From: CADEDV01 sp036383515
GTDB taxonomy: Bacteria > Bacteroidota > Bacteroidia > Chitinophagales > Chitinophagaceae
Direction: 5' to 3'
DNA length: 64,000 nt
NCBI GenBank assembly: GCA_036383515.1
Contig: DASVOE010000055.1
Span: 1-64,000, forward strand
Shown: in pieces, positions 1 through 6,581 of the stretch
Layout: the number at the start of each line of letters is the position of its first letter
How positions within the stretch are numbered: the stretch's first letter is position 1
Notes under the pieces: generated by a model
What the model was told of the DNA's origin: nothing
What the model saw: the letters and a program-made list of their open reading frames with translations, nothing else
Database searches by the model: none
Program-made: the position numbers and the translations under genes

Positions 1-131
1 TTTTTGGATATCTTATCGCCGATATATCGTGGCGATTCTTTATAAAATATCAATCCTGCAAAGTCGATATTCAACCCATCCAACTGCTGTAGTTGTTTCA
101 TTTCGGTGATACCGCACACTTTAATATTCAT
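1..131 (-). CDS. trpF: Second TrpF-like phosphoribosylanthranilate isomerase, N-terminal part only (cut by window edge)
   Basis: Reading the minus strand from the ATG at 129-131 gives 43 codons that open with IKVCGIT and continue to FAGLIFYKESPRY, the N-terminal beta-alpha barrel pattern of TrpF, including the Cys of the KVCG motif. The complete trpF lies 16 bp upstream in the same orientation. The two share 22 of their first 42 residues, so this is an old paralogue, not a fresh copy. TrpF isomerises N-(5-phosphoribosyl)anthranilate in tryptophan synthesis. The gene runs off the left edge, so it cannot be judged whether it is intact or whether trpB and trpA follow. Confidence 0.85.
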   Translation of the reverse strand, partial: MNIKVCGITEMKQLQQLDGLNIDFAGLIFYKESPRYIGDKISK

Positions 132-147
132 GCTGTAATAAATTTTT

Positions 148-813
148 TCAGTCTTCGTCTTTTTTTGAATTTCTTGCACCCGCTTTTAACTTCGTAACAA
201 ACTCTCTCACCTTTTCCATATTTTTTATTCCGGCACTCATTTCAAATTTGCTGTTAATATCAACGGCAAACAATTTCTTTCCTTCAGGAAGTGCAGCAAA
301 CTCTTTCAACCTTCCTTCATCACCCGGCTCTATACCACCACTCAGCAAAAACAGTTTATCGATCACTTTTCCTTTGAGCACATTCCAGTCAAACTTTTTA
401 CCCGTGCCGCCATATCCCGCACCCAATGTATCAAACATATACATATCACTTCCTTCATGATAAGGTCGCACCATCCATTCTATCGGGTCATTGTCACTCA
501 GACGAAATGCCTTGATCACTGATACATAATTACTCACCCTTTCACAAAACCGCTCCGATTCATCACCATGCAATTGCACCATATCGAGCCTGTATTCTTC
601 CACTGTTTTCATCAGGTCATCGTACTCCATGTTCACAAATACACCCACTTTACCGATCCGGCCACCCGTTTTTTTCATCACCGCAGGGCTGATTTTTCTT
701 TTTACAAACCGTGGCGATTTTTCATAGAAAATAAATCCTGCCAGGTCAACACCCATTTCATCAAGGGCATTCACCTGCTCGGGCAATGTCATACCGCATA
801 CTTTAATTCTCAT
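148..813 (-). CDS. trpF: Phosphoribosylanthranilate isomerase
   Basis: A 221-residue protein of the usual TrpF length. It catalyses the Amadori rearrangement of phosphoribosylanthranilate to CdRP, the third step from chorismate to tryptophan, in the cytoplasm. Visible signatures are the N-terminal IKVCGMT (catalytic Cys at residue 6), LAGFIFYEKSPRFV, VGVFVN, VQLHGDE, the catalytic Asp region MFDT, and LLSGGIEP for phosphate binding. The C-terminal tail is Lys/Asp rich. It follows trpC by 63 bp; that gap holds a perfect 10-bp inverted repeat (815-824 with 843-852, TGCTTTTGCT) just upstream of the ATG, which may modulate expression of this operon segment. Confidence 0.95.
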   Translation of the reverse strand: MRIKVCGMTLPEQVNALDEMGVDLAGFIFYEKSPRFVKRKISPAVMKKTGGRIGKVGVFVNMEYDDLMKTVEEYRLDMVQLHGDESERFCERVSNYVSVIKAFRLSDNDPIEWMVRPYHEGSDMYMFDTLGAGYGGTGKKFDWNVLKGKVIDKLFLLSGGIEPGDEGRLKEFAALPEGKKLFAVDINSKFEMSAGIKNMEKVREFVTKLKAGARNSKKDED

Positions 814-814
814 C

Positions 815-852
815 TGCTTTTGCTTTTATGGTTATATAAAATAGCAAAAGCA
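815..852. repeat. 10-bp perfect inverted repeat between trpC and trpF
   Basis: TGCTTTTGCT at 815-824 is the exact reverse complement of AGCAAAAGCA at 843-852, separated by 18 A/T-rich bases. In the trp mRNA it would form a hairpin immediately before the trpF start codon. No long U-run follows it, so it is more likely an mRNA processing, stability or translation-control hairpin than a terminator. The role is inferred only from the structure. Confidence 0.5.
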
Positions 853-876
853 ATCGTTGGATATAATTACCGGGTC

Positions 877-1671
877 TCATAAAGCTTTCAGATCAATCAC
901 AAATTGTTCAAAAGCAAGTCCGGGGTCAGCCATCTTCATAAACGTTTCGCCGATCAAAAATCCTTTGAAACCGGCTTTTCTTAAAGTTACAATTGTATTC
1001 ACATCGCTGATACCGCTCTCGGCAATAGCCGGTTTGCCTGTTGGCATCTTGTTGATAAGCTCAAGCGAGGTATTTATATTTACTTCAAAGGTTTTTAAGT
1101 TGCGGTTATTAACGCCTACCATATCTACTTCATCACAGATATGCGCCAGTTCTTCTTCGTTATGTATTTCAAGCAATACTTCTAATCCAATACTCTTTGC
1201 ATAAGCTGCTAACTTCTTTACTTCCTCTACTGACAAGCAAGCCGCAATCAATAATATAACATCGGCCCCGAAAGCTTTGGCCTCTGCAATCTGCCAGGGG
1301 TCAACGATAAAATCTTTTCGCAGAATAGGCACATCGGTAATCACCTTTGCCTGTATTAAATCATCCAGGTCACCGCCAAAGAACTCTTCATCGGTTAGTA
1401 CAGAAATTCCTGCAGCGCCGAGATCATTATATGGTCTTATCACCGGTTCCACTTCGAGGTCTTTTGTTTTAAACCATCCTTTACTCGGGCTTTTTCTTTT
1501 GAACTCTGCAATGATGCCGGTGCTTCCCTCCGCCAGGAGGCTTTGCACCAGCGAACGATTTTTTATTTCCCAAAAGAAACCGTCTTTTTTAAACCGTTCA
1601 ATACTACTAAGCGGTTTATACTTTTCAATTTCTTTTCGTTTGGCTGCTACTATGGTATCCAGAATATCCAT
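877..1671 (-). CDS. trpC: Indole-3-glycerol phosphate synthase
   Basis: A monofunctional 264-residue TrpC, which closes the ring of CdRP with decarboxylation to give indole-3-glycerol phosphate. Family motifs are all visible: IIAEFKRKSPSKGW near residue 54 (catalytic Lys), ISVLTDEEFFGG, VPILRKDFIVDPWQI (second catalytic Lys), LLEIHNEEEL, VGVNNRNLKTFEV, IAESGI and FLIGETFM. The start at 1671 gives the usual N-terminus MDILDTIVAAKRKEI. It lies 16 bp after the trpD stop codon, consistent with co-transcription in trpE-G-D-C-F order. Confidence 0.97.
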   Translation of the reverse strand: MDILDTIVAAKRKEIEKYKPLSSIERFKKDGFFWEIKNRSLVQSLLAEGSTGIIAEFKRKSPSKGWFKTKDLEVEPVIRPYNDLGAAGISVLTDEEFFGGDLDDLIQAKVITDVPILRKDFIVDPWQIAEAKAFGADVILLIAACLSVEEVKKLAAYAKSIGLEVLLEIHNEEELAHICDEVDMVGVNNRNLKTFEVNINTSLELINKMPTGKPAIAESGISDVNTIVTLRKAGFKGFLIGETFMKMADPGLAFEQFVIDLKAL

Positions 1672-1687
1672 TATTAAAGATCAATAG

Positions 1688-2680
1688 TTATTGAAGTTGT
1701 ATTAATTTCTGTAAGGATTCGTTTGCCTTTCCGCTTTCCAGGCTTTCTACAGCAGCTTTATAGGCATCATCATATTTTTTAAACTTGCCGGTACAATGTA
1801 ACGCCATCGCTGCATTAGCTATCACTACTGCATTCTGTGCCCACGTTCCATCGCCTTTCAGAATGTTTGTAAAAATTTTAGCTGCTTCTTCCACAGAACT
1901 GCCGCCATAAATATCATGTGGCTCCACCATCCGTTTACCCAGTTGTTCCGGCGTCATGATCTTTTCTCCCTCATTGGTGATCACTTTGGTATCATTGGTC
2001 AATGAAATCTCGTCATATCCATCAAGGCTATGAATGATGGTAAATGATTTCTCCGTTAGCTGTAATAAATAATTGTAGATACGGGCCATCTCCAGGCTAA
2101 ATACACCTACCAGTTGAAAAGCAGGATTAGCCGGGTTCACCATCGGTCCGAGCATATTGAAAAAAGTCCGCATGGCAAGATTCTTTCTTATAGGTCCAAC
2201 TACTTTCAATGCCGGATGAAATAGCGGCGCATGTAAAAAACAAATACCAGCTTCTTCTACTTCCTTTTTTAATTTCCCATTATCATTTTTGAATTTGTAA
2301 CCTAATTGTTCCATCACATTGGATGCACCACTCACTGAAGATGCGCCGTAATTACCATGCTTCGCTACTTTTTGCCCGGCACCTGCTACAATAAAACAAC
2401 TGAGTGTAGAAATATTGAATGTATTCTTTCCATCACCACCGGTGCCGACGATATCAATAGTGGTATACCCGTCGAGATCAACAGGCACACATAGTTCCAA
2501 TAACGCATCCCGGAAACCCTGCAATTCTTCAATCGTAATGCTGCGCATCAGGTATACGGTCATGAAGGCTGTTACTTCATGTTCATTGTAAATGCCCTTG
2601 CCGATATTGACCAGCACTTCTTTTGCCTGTTCCCGTGACAGCGTTTTGTGTTCAAATAAATATTGTAAAATCTTTTTCAT
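1688..2680 (-). CDS. trpD: Anthranilate phosphoribosyltransferase
   Basis: TrpD transfers the phosphoribosyl group of PRPP to anthranilate. The frame stays open up to 2770, but the family N-terminus MKKILQYLFEHKTLS begins at the ATG at 2678-2680; the extra 30 codons translate an intergenic repeat and should be excluded. That leaves 330 residues, the normal length. Motifs: DIVGTGGDGKNTFNIST (PRPP-binding GTGGD, roughly residues 75-90), AKHGNYGASSVSGASNVMEQLG, GICFLHAPLFHPALKVVGPIRKNL and FNMLGPMVNPANP. It sits downstream of the trpG fragment, so its translation starts after a duplicated, hairpin-rich stretch. Confidence 0.96.
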   Translation of the reverse strand: MKKILQYLFEHKTLSREQAKEVLVNIGKGIYNEHEVTAFMTVYLMRSITIEELQGFRDALLELCVPVDLDGYTTIDIVGTGGDGKNTFNISTLSCFIVAGAGQKVAKHGNYGASSVSGASNVMEQLGYKFKNDNGKLKKEVEEAGICFLHAPLFHPALKVVGPIRKNLAMRTFFNMLGPMVNPANPAFQLVGVFSLEMARIYNYLLQLTEKSFTIIHSLDGYDEISLTNDTKVITNEGEKIMTPEQLGKRMVEPHDIYGGSSVEEAAKIFTNILKGDGTWAQNAVVIANAAMALHCTGKFKKYDDAYKAAVESLESGKANESLQKLIQLQ

Positions 2681-2688
2681 ACTTCTTT

Positions 2689-3026
2689 TATTCTTTCTTC
2701 GTGGCGCCGTGTCTTTGTGCCGTTGTGTTTCTAAATAAATTTGACATAGAGTTTTGAAACACGGAGACACCAGGACACAAAGGCACGGAGTTTATTTTCT
2801 ATCAAATCATATTCTCAACCAATTTCTCAAAATCTCCTCTCCCAACGGTGTCAGTACACTCTCCGGGTGAAATTGTACACCCTGCACATCATACTTTTTA
2901 TGTTGTAATGCCATGATGTAATTGTTCTCATCCCTTGCCGTTACTTCCAGTTCATCCGGAAAATTATCATCACTCACGACCCAACTATGATAACGGCCAA
3001 CTTCCAACTCATTGGATAAACCCCTG
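2689..3026. repeat. Tandem direct repeat unit A (partial copy of the trpG 3' region)
   Basis: This ~337-bp unit matches the adjacent unit 3027-3360 with roughly 90 percent identity and a 2-bp length difference. Each unit holds a palindromic intergenic module (CTTCGTG..TGTCTTTGTG arm with its inverse GACACCAGGACACAAAG) followed, in the minus-strand sense read backwards, by the 3' part of trpG. Substitutions are scattered, so the duplication is not brand new. The copy separates trpG from trpD within the operon. Confidence 0.9.
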
Positions 3027-3028
3027 GT
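2807..3028 (-). pseudogene. trpG: C-terminal fragment of anthranilate synthase component II (duplicated trpG end)
   Basis: About 70 codons encode a near-perfect copy of the last third of the neighbouring trpG, from the equivalent of residue ~123 to the stop, including VQFHPES with the catalytic His and Glu. The N-terminal two thirds, with the nucleophilic Cys, are absent, so it cannot be a working glutaminase alone. There is no ATG; the longest reading uses a TTG near 3007. Compared with the full gene, about nine bases differ across the last 66 codons but only two residues change (Val/Ile swaps). It is called a fragment, although the mostly synonymous divergence is unexpected for a dead copy. 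Confidence 0.85.
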
Positions 3029-3360
3029 TCTTCCTTCGTGTCGCCATGTCTTTGTACCGTTGTGTTTCTAAAAATTTGAGATAGAGTTTTGAAACACAGA
3101 GACACCAGGACACAAAGACACGAAGTTTGTTTTCTATCAAATCATACTCTCAACCAATTTCTCAAAATCTCCTCTCCTAACGGTGTCAGCACACTCTCCG
3201 GGTGAAATTGTACACCCTGCACGTCATACTTTTTATGCTGTAATGCCATGATGTAATTATTCTCATCCCTGGCCGTCACTTCCAGTTCATCCGGAAAATT
3301 ATCATCACTCACGATCCAACTATGATAACGGCCAACTTCCAACACATTAGGTAAATTCCT
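3027..3360. repeat. Tandem direct repeat unit B (includes the real trpG 3' region)
   Basis: Partner of the unit at 2689-3026. It carries the palindromic module at 3034-3126 and the 3' ~200 bp of the intact trpG. Homology fades at about 3028 for unit A and 3360 for unit B, next to the sequence encoding FRNLPN in trpG. The arrangement fits unequal exchange, with the palindromic module as one end point. Confidence 0.85.
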
Positions 3361-3723
3361 GAATAAAAAACTTCTGACTCCTGACTCTGAACTCCCGACT
3401 TGTATTGGCGTAGCTACACCATGATACACTGTCGAAAGATTTACCAGCTTACCACCAAAGGCTTCTCCAATAGCCTGGTGTCCTAAACAAACGCCTAAAA
3501 TGGATTTGGAAGAAGCATACTCTTTTATCAGCGGTAACAACAGACCTGCTTCTTCAGGAATACCGGGACCAGGTGATAAAATAATTTTATCGTACTCCTT
3601 TACTTTTTCTAATGGCAACTGATCGTTACGATATACTTCTACTTTGGTATGTGTGATCTTTTCTACCAGGTGAACGAGGTTGTAAGTAAAAGAATCGTAA
3701 TTATCGAAAACTAGTATTTTCAT
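3142..3723 (-). CDS. trpG: Anthranilate synthase component II (glutamine amidotransferase)
   Basis: A 193-residue class I glutamine amidotransferase that releases ammonia from glutamine for TrpE. Motifs: VFDNYDSFTYNLVHLV at the N-terminus, SPGPGIPEEAG (residues 50-60), the nucleophile elbow GVCLGHQAIGEAFGG with Cys79, and HPES with His174 and Glu176 completing the triad. In many bacteria the same subunit also serves PabB; no pabB is visible here. It lies 79 bp after trpE. Its final 66 codons are duplicated downstream at 2807-3007. Confidence 0.97.
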   Translation of the reverse strand: MKILVFDNYDSFTYNLVHLVEKITHTKVEVYRNDQLPLEKVKEYDKIILSPGPGIPEEAGLLLPLIKEYASSKSILGVCLGHQAIGEAFGGKLVNLSTVYHGVATPIQVGSSESGVRSFLFRNLPNVLEVGRYHSWIVSDDNFPDELEVTARDENNYIMALQHKKYDVQGVQFHPESVLTPLGEEILRNWLRV

Positions 3724-3745
3724 TTTATTAGTTCGTCATTGTTAT

Positions 3746-3797
3746 GCAGCTGAAGAGTGCGACGCAAGGGACGATGCCATCAGCACTGCAGCCTGGT
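3746..3797. repeat. Dispersed intergenic repeat (TGCGACGCAA ... GATGCCAT type), copy 1
   Basis: The trpE-trpG gap holds a stretch with TGCGACGCAAGGGACGATGC followed by CATCAGCACTGCAGCCTGGT. A related stretch at 46930-46975 upstream of dapD shares TGCGACGCAA, GCGATGCCAT, ACTG and AGC(C)TGGT in the same order and spacing. Two similar copies in unrelated intergenic sites indicate a dispersed repeat family rather than an operon-specific signal. Confidence 0.6.
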
Positions 3798-3802
3798 AAA
3801 AA

Positions 3803-5224
3803 TTATTTTATTTTTTCTGCGAACTCAATCGCTTTTTTTAATGCTCCAAGTTTATTATTCACTTCCTGCAATTCACTTTCAGGATTACTTGCTGCCACCA
3901 CACCGGCACCCGCCTGGTAAGTAAGTGTATTGTTCTTACTCAAAAATGTCCGGATCATGATGGCCTGGTTACAACTGCCATCAAATCCTATGAATCCGAT
4001 AGCGCCGCCATAATAACTCCGGGCAGTGGGTTCGTAACTATTGATAAGTTCCATCGCTTTAAATTTGGGAGCGCCACTTAATGTACCGGCCGGAAATGTT
4101 TTAGCAACAAGCTCGAATGGATTGCTTCCTTCTCTCACCTTACCTGTTACTTCGCTGACCAGGTGAATGACATGCGAATAATACTGCACCTGCTTATAAT
4201 GTGCTACCGTTACATCGTCACATAAACGGCTGAGATCATTACGGGCCAGGTCTACCAGCATTACATGTTCTGCATTTTCTTTCGCATCTTTTAATAAACG
4301 CTGGGTTTCTTTCTGATCGGTTTCATCATCACCGGTACGTTTGAATGTACCGGCTATAGGATGCACTACAGCTTTCCCATTTAGAATGATAAGCTGCGCT
4401 TCGGGAGATGAGCCCATCAGTTTGTAATCACCATAATCAAAAAAGAATAAATATGGAGAAGGGTTTATACTGCGCAGTGCCCTGTATACATTAAACTCAT
4501 CACCACTGAACGATTGCTGAAATCTGCGGCTCAATACAATCTGGAATACATCTCCCCGGTGGCAACTTGCAATTCCTTTTGTCACCATTTCTTTATACGC
4601 ATCGCCTGTCATATTGGAAGTCTCTTCTTCTTTCACTGCAAAAGGATAGACCGGCACATCTTTACCCCGTATCAAAGACTCAAGCAGCACCAGCTCGCTT
4701 TCAATACCCGCCACTTTATTCTCACAAATAAATAATTCATCCTTGAAATGATTGAAAGCAATGACATATTGATAAAGTCTATACCGCATTAAAGGTATTG
4801 CAGTGGACTGTTGACTGTGGGCTGCGGACAGTTTTATCGTATCAAAAAACTGAACTGCATCATAAGTAGTATATCCAAAAAGCCCCTGCGCAAATTTTCC
4901 CTCCTTTGTTTCGCATTTATTTGCATGAAATTTTTGCATGAACTCCCACAACAAACGGGGCACTTCATTTACATCCTTTAATTCGACCCTTTCCACTTTC
5001 TGGCCAGGTAATTTAAATTCTATCCTTTCCGGAGAACTGATCTCCATTCCCGCTATCGCATTGATACCAATAAATGACCAGCTGTTCTCTGCCGCATGAT
5101 GATCGGTACTTTCCAATAATATAGTATCCCGGAAACGGTCCCGCAACCGCAGGTAGATGCCCACTGGTGTATATACATCGGCCAGTAAGCGTTTACAATG
5201 TGTAGTGATCTCTATTTTCCCCAT
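3803..5224 (-). CDS. trpE: Anthranilate synthase component I
   Basis: A 473-residue chorismate-utilising enzyme that makes anthranilate from chorismate and ammonia, the committed step to tryptophan. The C-terminal catalytic half shows FQIVLSRRF, PSPYLFFFDYGDYKLMGSSPE, HPIAGTFKRTGDDETD, ENAEHVMLVDLARNDLSR, HLVSEVTGKV and FPAGTLSGAPKFKAMELI, all diagnostic for TrpE/PabB. The N-terminal domain carries LLEST, resembling the allosteric Trp-binding LLES element of feedback-sensitive TrpE. First structural gene of the operon; a leader peptide and attenuator precede it by 37 nt, so it should be controlled by charged tRNA-Trp as well as by feedback inhibition. Confidence 0.97.
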   Translation of the reverse strand: MGKIEITTHCKRLLADVYTPVGIYLRLRDRFRDTILLESTDHHAAENSWSFIGINAIAGMEISSPERIEFKLPGQKVERVELKDVNEVPRLLWEFMQKFHANKCETKEGKFAQGLFGYTTYDAVQFFDTIKLSAAHSQQSTAIPLMRYRLYQYVIAFNHFKDELFICENKVAGIESELVLLESLIRGKDVPVYPFAVKEEETSNMTGDAYKEMVTKGIASCHRGDVFQIVLSRRFQQSFSGDEFNVYRALRSINPSPYLFFFDYGDYKLMGSSPEAQLIILNGKAVVHPIAGTFKRTGDDETDQKETQRLLKDAKENAEHVMLVDLARNDLSRLCDDVTVAHYKQVQYYSHVIHLVSEVTGKVREGSNPFELVAKTFPAGTLSGAPKFKAMELINSYEPTARSYYGGAIGFIGFDGSCNQAIMIRTFLSKNNTLTYQAGAGVVAASNPESELQEVNNKLGALKKAIEFAEKIK

Positions 5225-5249
5225 ATCTTTTAAATCTTAAATCCTGGTT

Positions 5250-5285
5250 CAAACAAACAAAAAGCCCCGAAATAATCCGGGGCTT
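5250..5285 (-). terminator. trp attenuator terminator
   Basis: On the minus strand AAGCCCCG (5285-5278), loop GATTATTT and CGGGGCTT (5269-5262) form an 8-bp GC-rich stem followed by a T-rich tail (TTTTTGTTTGTTTG, 5263-5250). It lies between the leader peptide stop codon and trpE, so in the uninduced state it would end transcription before the operon. Confidence 0.9.
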
Positions 5286-5328
5286 CTGCTAATGTTTATA
5301 ATAAACATAGTAATAACATTACCGCCCC
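5279..5328 (-). promoter_or_regulatory. trp antiterminator structure overlapping the leader stop codon
   Basis: GGGGC (5328-5324, last codons of the leader peptide) can pair with GCCCC (5283-5279), which is the 5' arm of the terminator. The pairing is extended by TAATGTT (5321-5315, containing the leader UAA) with AACATTA (5296-5290). This fold excludes both the terminator and a competing hairpin ATGTTTA/TAAACAT (5308-5302 with 5298-5292). A ribosome stalled at the Trp codons leaves these bases free; a ribosome reaching the stop codon covers them. Folding was judged by eye. Confidence 0.75.
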
Positions 5329-5375
5329 TTTAGCGCTGAATGCCACCACCATTGTATATTGTTATGTTGCTTCAT
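5319..5375 (-). CDS. trpL: trp operon leader peptide with three consecutive Trp codons
   Basis: The minus strand encodes MKQHNNIQWWWHSALKGR and a UAA stop. Codons 9-11 are TGG TGG TGG. The reading frame lies between a consensus Bacteroidota promoter and a strong intrinsic terminator 37 bp upstream of trpE. Three tandem Trp codons in an 18-codon frame placed this way are the hallmark of a ribosome-mediated attenuator: low charged tRNA-Trp stalls the ribosome and favours the antiterminator. The ATG lies only 5 nt after the -7 box, so the mRNA probably begins at or next to the AUG and the peptide is translated without a Shine-Dalgarno sequence. Confidence 0.92.
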   Translation of the reverse strand: MKQHNNIQWWWHSALKGR

Positions 5376-5380
5376 TTGCA

Positions 5381-5411
5381 CAAATATAAAAGCAAAATCA
5401 ACATCCGCAAA
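5381..5411 (-). promoter_or_regulatory. trp operon promoter, Bacteroidota consensus
   Basis: On the minus strand TTTG (5411-5408), a 19-nt spacer and TATATTTG (5388-5381) match the Bacteroidota primary-sigma consensus TTTG-N19-TAnnTTTG exactly. Transcription is expected to start about 5-7 nt downstream, at the trpL start codon. The promoter lies in the short divergent region shared with the plus-strand gene at 5431. Confidence 0.85.
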
Positions 5412-5430
5412 TTCTTTTTAGATTTACCGA

Positions 5431-6198
5431 ATGAAATGTTACGGCATTCTTCTAATTTATCTTTTAATCCTGCCAGGTATTACAAAAGGACAGGAAAAAG
5501 ACACATTGATCCGTGGAGTAAAAGCATCCTTTGCATACTCCACCACTATATTTCCGGAATCATGGCAGGGTGCTCCTATCAGCGCTAAAGGCGAGTCGAT
5601 TGCGAATGCTGAGATTAACCGGAGCAAAAAAGTTACCATAAAAGCATTAGCCAAATACCCGGCCTCCTTATTAAGCAATGATCTCAAGGCCATTTATTGG
5701 GTACGGAAAATGAGTTTTTACGATGTAGGATATGGTGGCACCAATTCTACCGATGCACTGTACCTGACCAATGACGGCATCAATCTTGGGTATACTGAAA
5801 AATACCTGGAACAAACTTTCCATCATGAATTTTCAAGCATACTTTATCGCAATCACCCGGGCCAGTTAGATACCACGTCATGGAAAACTGCGAACAGCAA
5901 AGATTTCAATTATAATGATCCGGAAGATGGCGTAGGTGCGATCCGGAAAAACGCTTCTTCGCAGGATCTTGACACTTTTCTTTGCAAACGGGGAATGCTA
6001 ACCCAGTACGCTTTATCAAGCATGGAAAATGATGTAAATACTTTTGCCCAGAATATATTTTGTCCTTCTTACGGTTTCTGGAAGATGGTTGACAATTATC
6101 CCCGCATCCGTAAAAAGGCATTACTGCTGATCAGTTTTTATAACAAACTTAATCCATTGTTTACTGAACAATATTTCAGAAAGCTGGAAACCGATTAA
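5431..6198 (+). CDS. Exported protein related to Bacteroidota zinc-metallohydrolase-like proteins, active site degenerate
   Basis: 255 residues with a signal peptide (MKCYGILLIYLLILPGITKG, cleavage before QEKD). The segment around residues 130-150 reads EQTFHHEFSSILYR, resembling the HE-containing helix of putative zinc-binding metallopeptidases, but the second His of HExxH is missing. A later ENDVNTFAQNIF segment matches the conserved C-terminal acidic helix seen in such proteins. Catalytic activity is therefore doubtful. It is divergent from the trp operon; TAGATTTA at 5419-5426, one mismatch from TAnnTTTG, stands 4 nt before the ATG, suggesting a leaderless start. The function is unknown. 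Confidence 0.7.
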   Translation: MKCYGILLIYLLILPGITKGQEKDTLIRGVKASFAYSTTIFPESWQGAPISAKGESIANAEINRSKKVTIKALAKYPASLLSNDLKAIYWVRKMSFYDVGYGGTNSTDALYLTNDGINLGYTEKYLEQTFHHEFSSILYRNHPGQLDTTSWKTANSKDFNYNDPEDGVGAIRKNASSQDLDTFLCKRGMLTQYALSSMENDVNTFAQNIFCPSYGFWKMVDNYPRIRKKALLLISFYNKLNPLFTEQYFRKLETD

Positions 6199-6207
6199 TC
6201 AATTCTT

Positions 6208-6495
6208 ATGCTGATACAACATAAAAAAGTGGGCGGAAAAGGGATGTTCTATATAGAACAGGATGGGAATATCCTGGCCGAAATGGTGTACACGCAGCCT
6301 TCGCCTGAAAAGATGATCATTGAACATACGGAAGTAAGTGAAGAATTAAAAGGTCAGAATATCGGTTACCTGCTGGTGGAAACGGGTGTAGAATATGCGA
6401 GAACACATGCTATGAAGATCATTCCCCTTTGCCCTTTTGCTAATTCCGTTTTTAAAAAGACACCGGCATTTGCTGATGTGCTTTATACCCAATAG
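6208..6495 (+). CDS. Small GNAT-fold N-acetyltransferase (YjdJ/NATD1-like)
   Basis: 95 residues, the size of the short YjdJ/NATD1-like acetyltransferase family. The sequence contains the beta-strand AEMVYTQ, the segment MIIEHTEVSEELKGQNIGYLL (acetyl-CoA pyrophosphate loop, with Q/G-x-N-I-G replacing the longer Q/RxxGxG/A), VEYARTHAMKIIPLCPFANSVF with the family's typical CPF motif, and a short tail. Substrate unknown. It starts 9 bp after the preceding stop, so both are probably on one transcript. Confidence 0.8.
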   Translation: MLIQHKKVGGKGMFYIEQDGNILAEMVYTQPSPEKMIIEHTEVSEELKGQNIGYLLVETGVEYARTHAMKIIPLCPFANSVFKKTPAFADVLYTQ

Positions 6496-6581
6496 TCAGA
6501 ACACCAGTGCCACAGATAAAATGGGTGAACGCCGTTTTTATCTTTTCTTCAGAAAATAGTAGTACTTATAATCCCAAAAAG

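Noticed and set aside
2681..2770. Extra N-terminal codons of trpD
   Set aside because: They translate the palindromic intergenic repeat; the conserved TrpD N-terminus begins at 2680.
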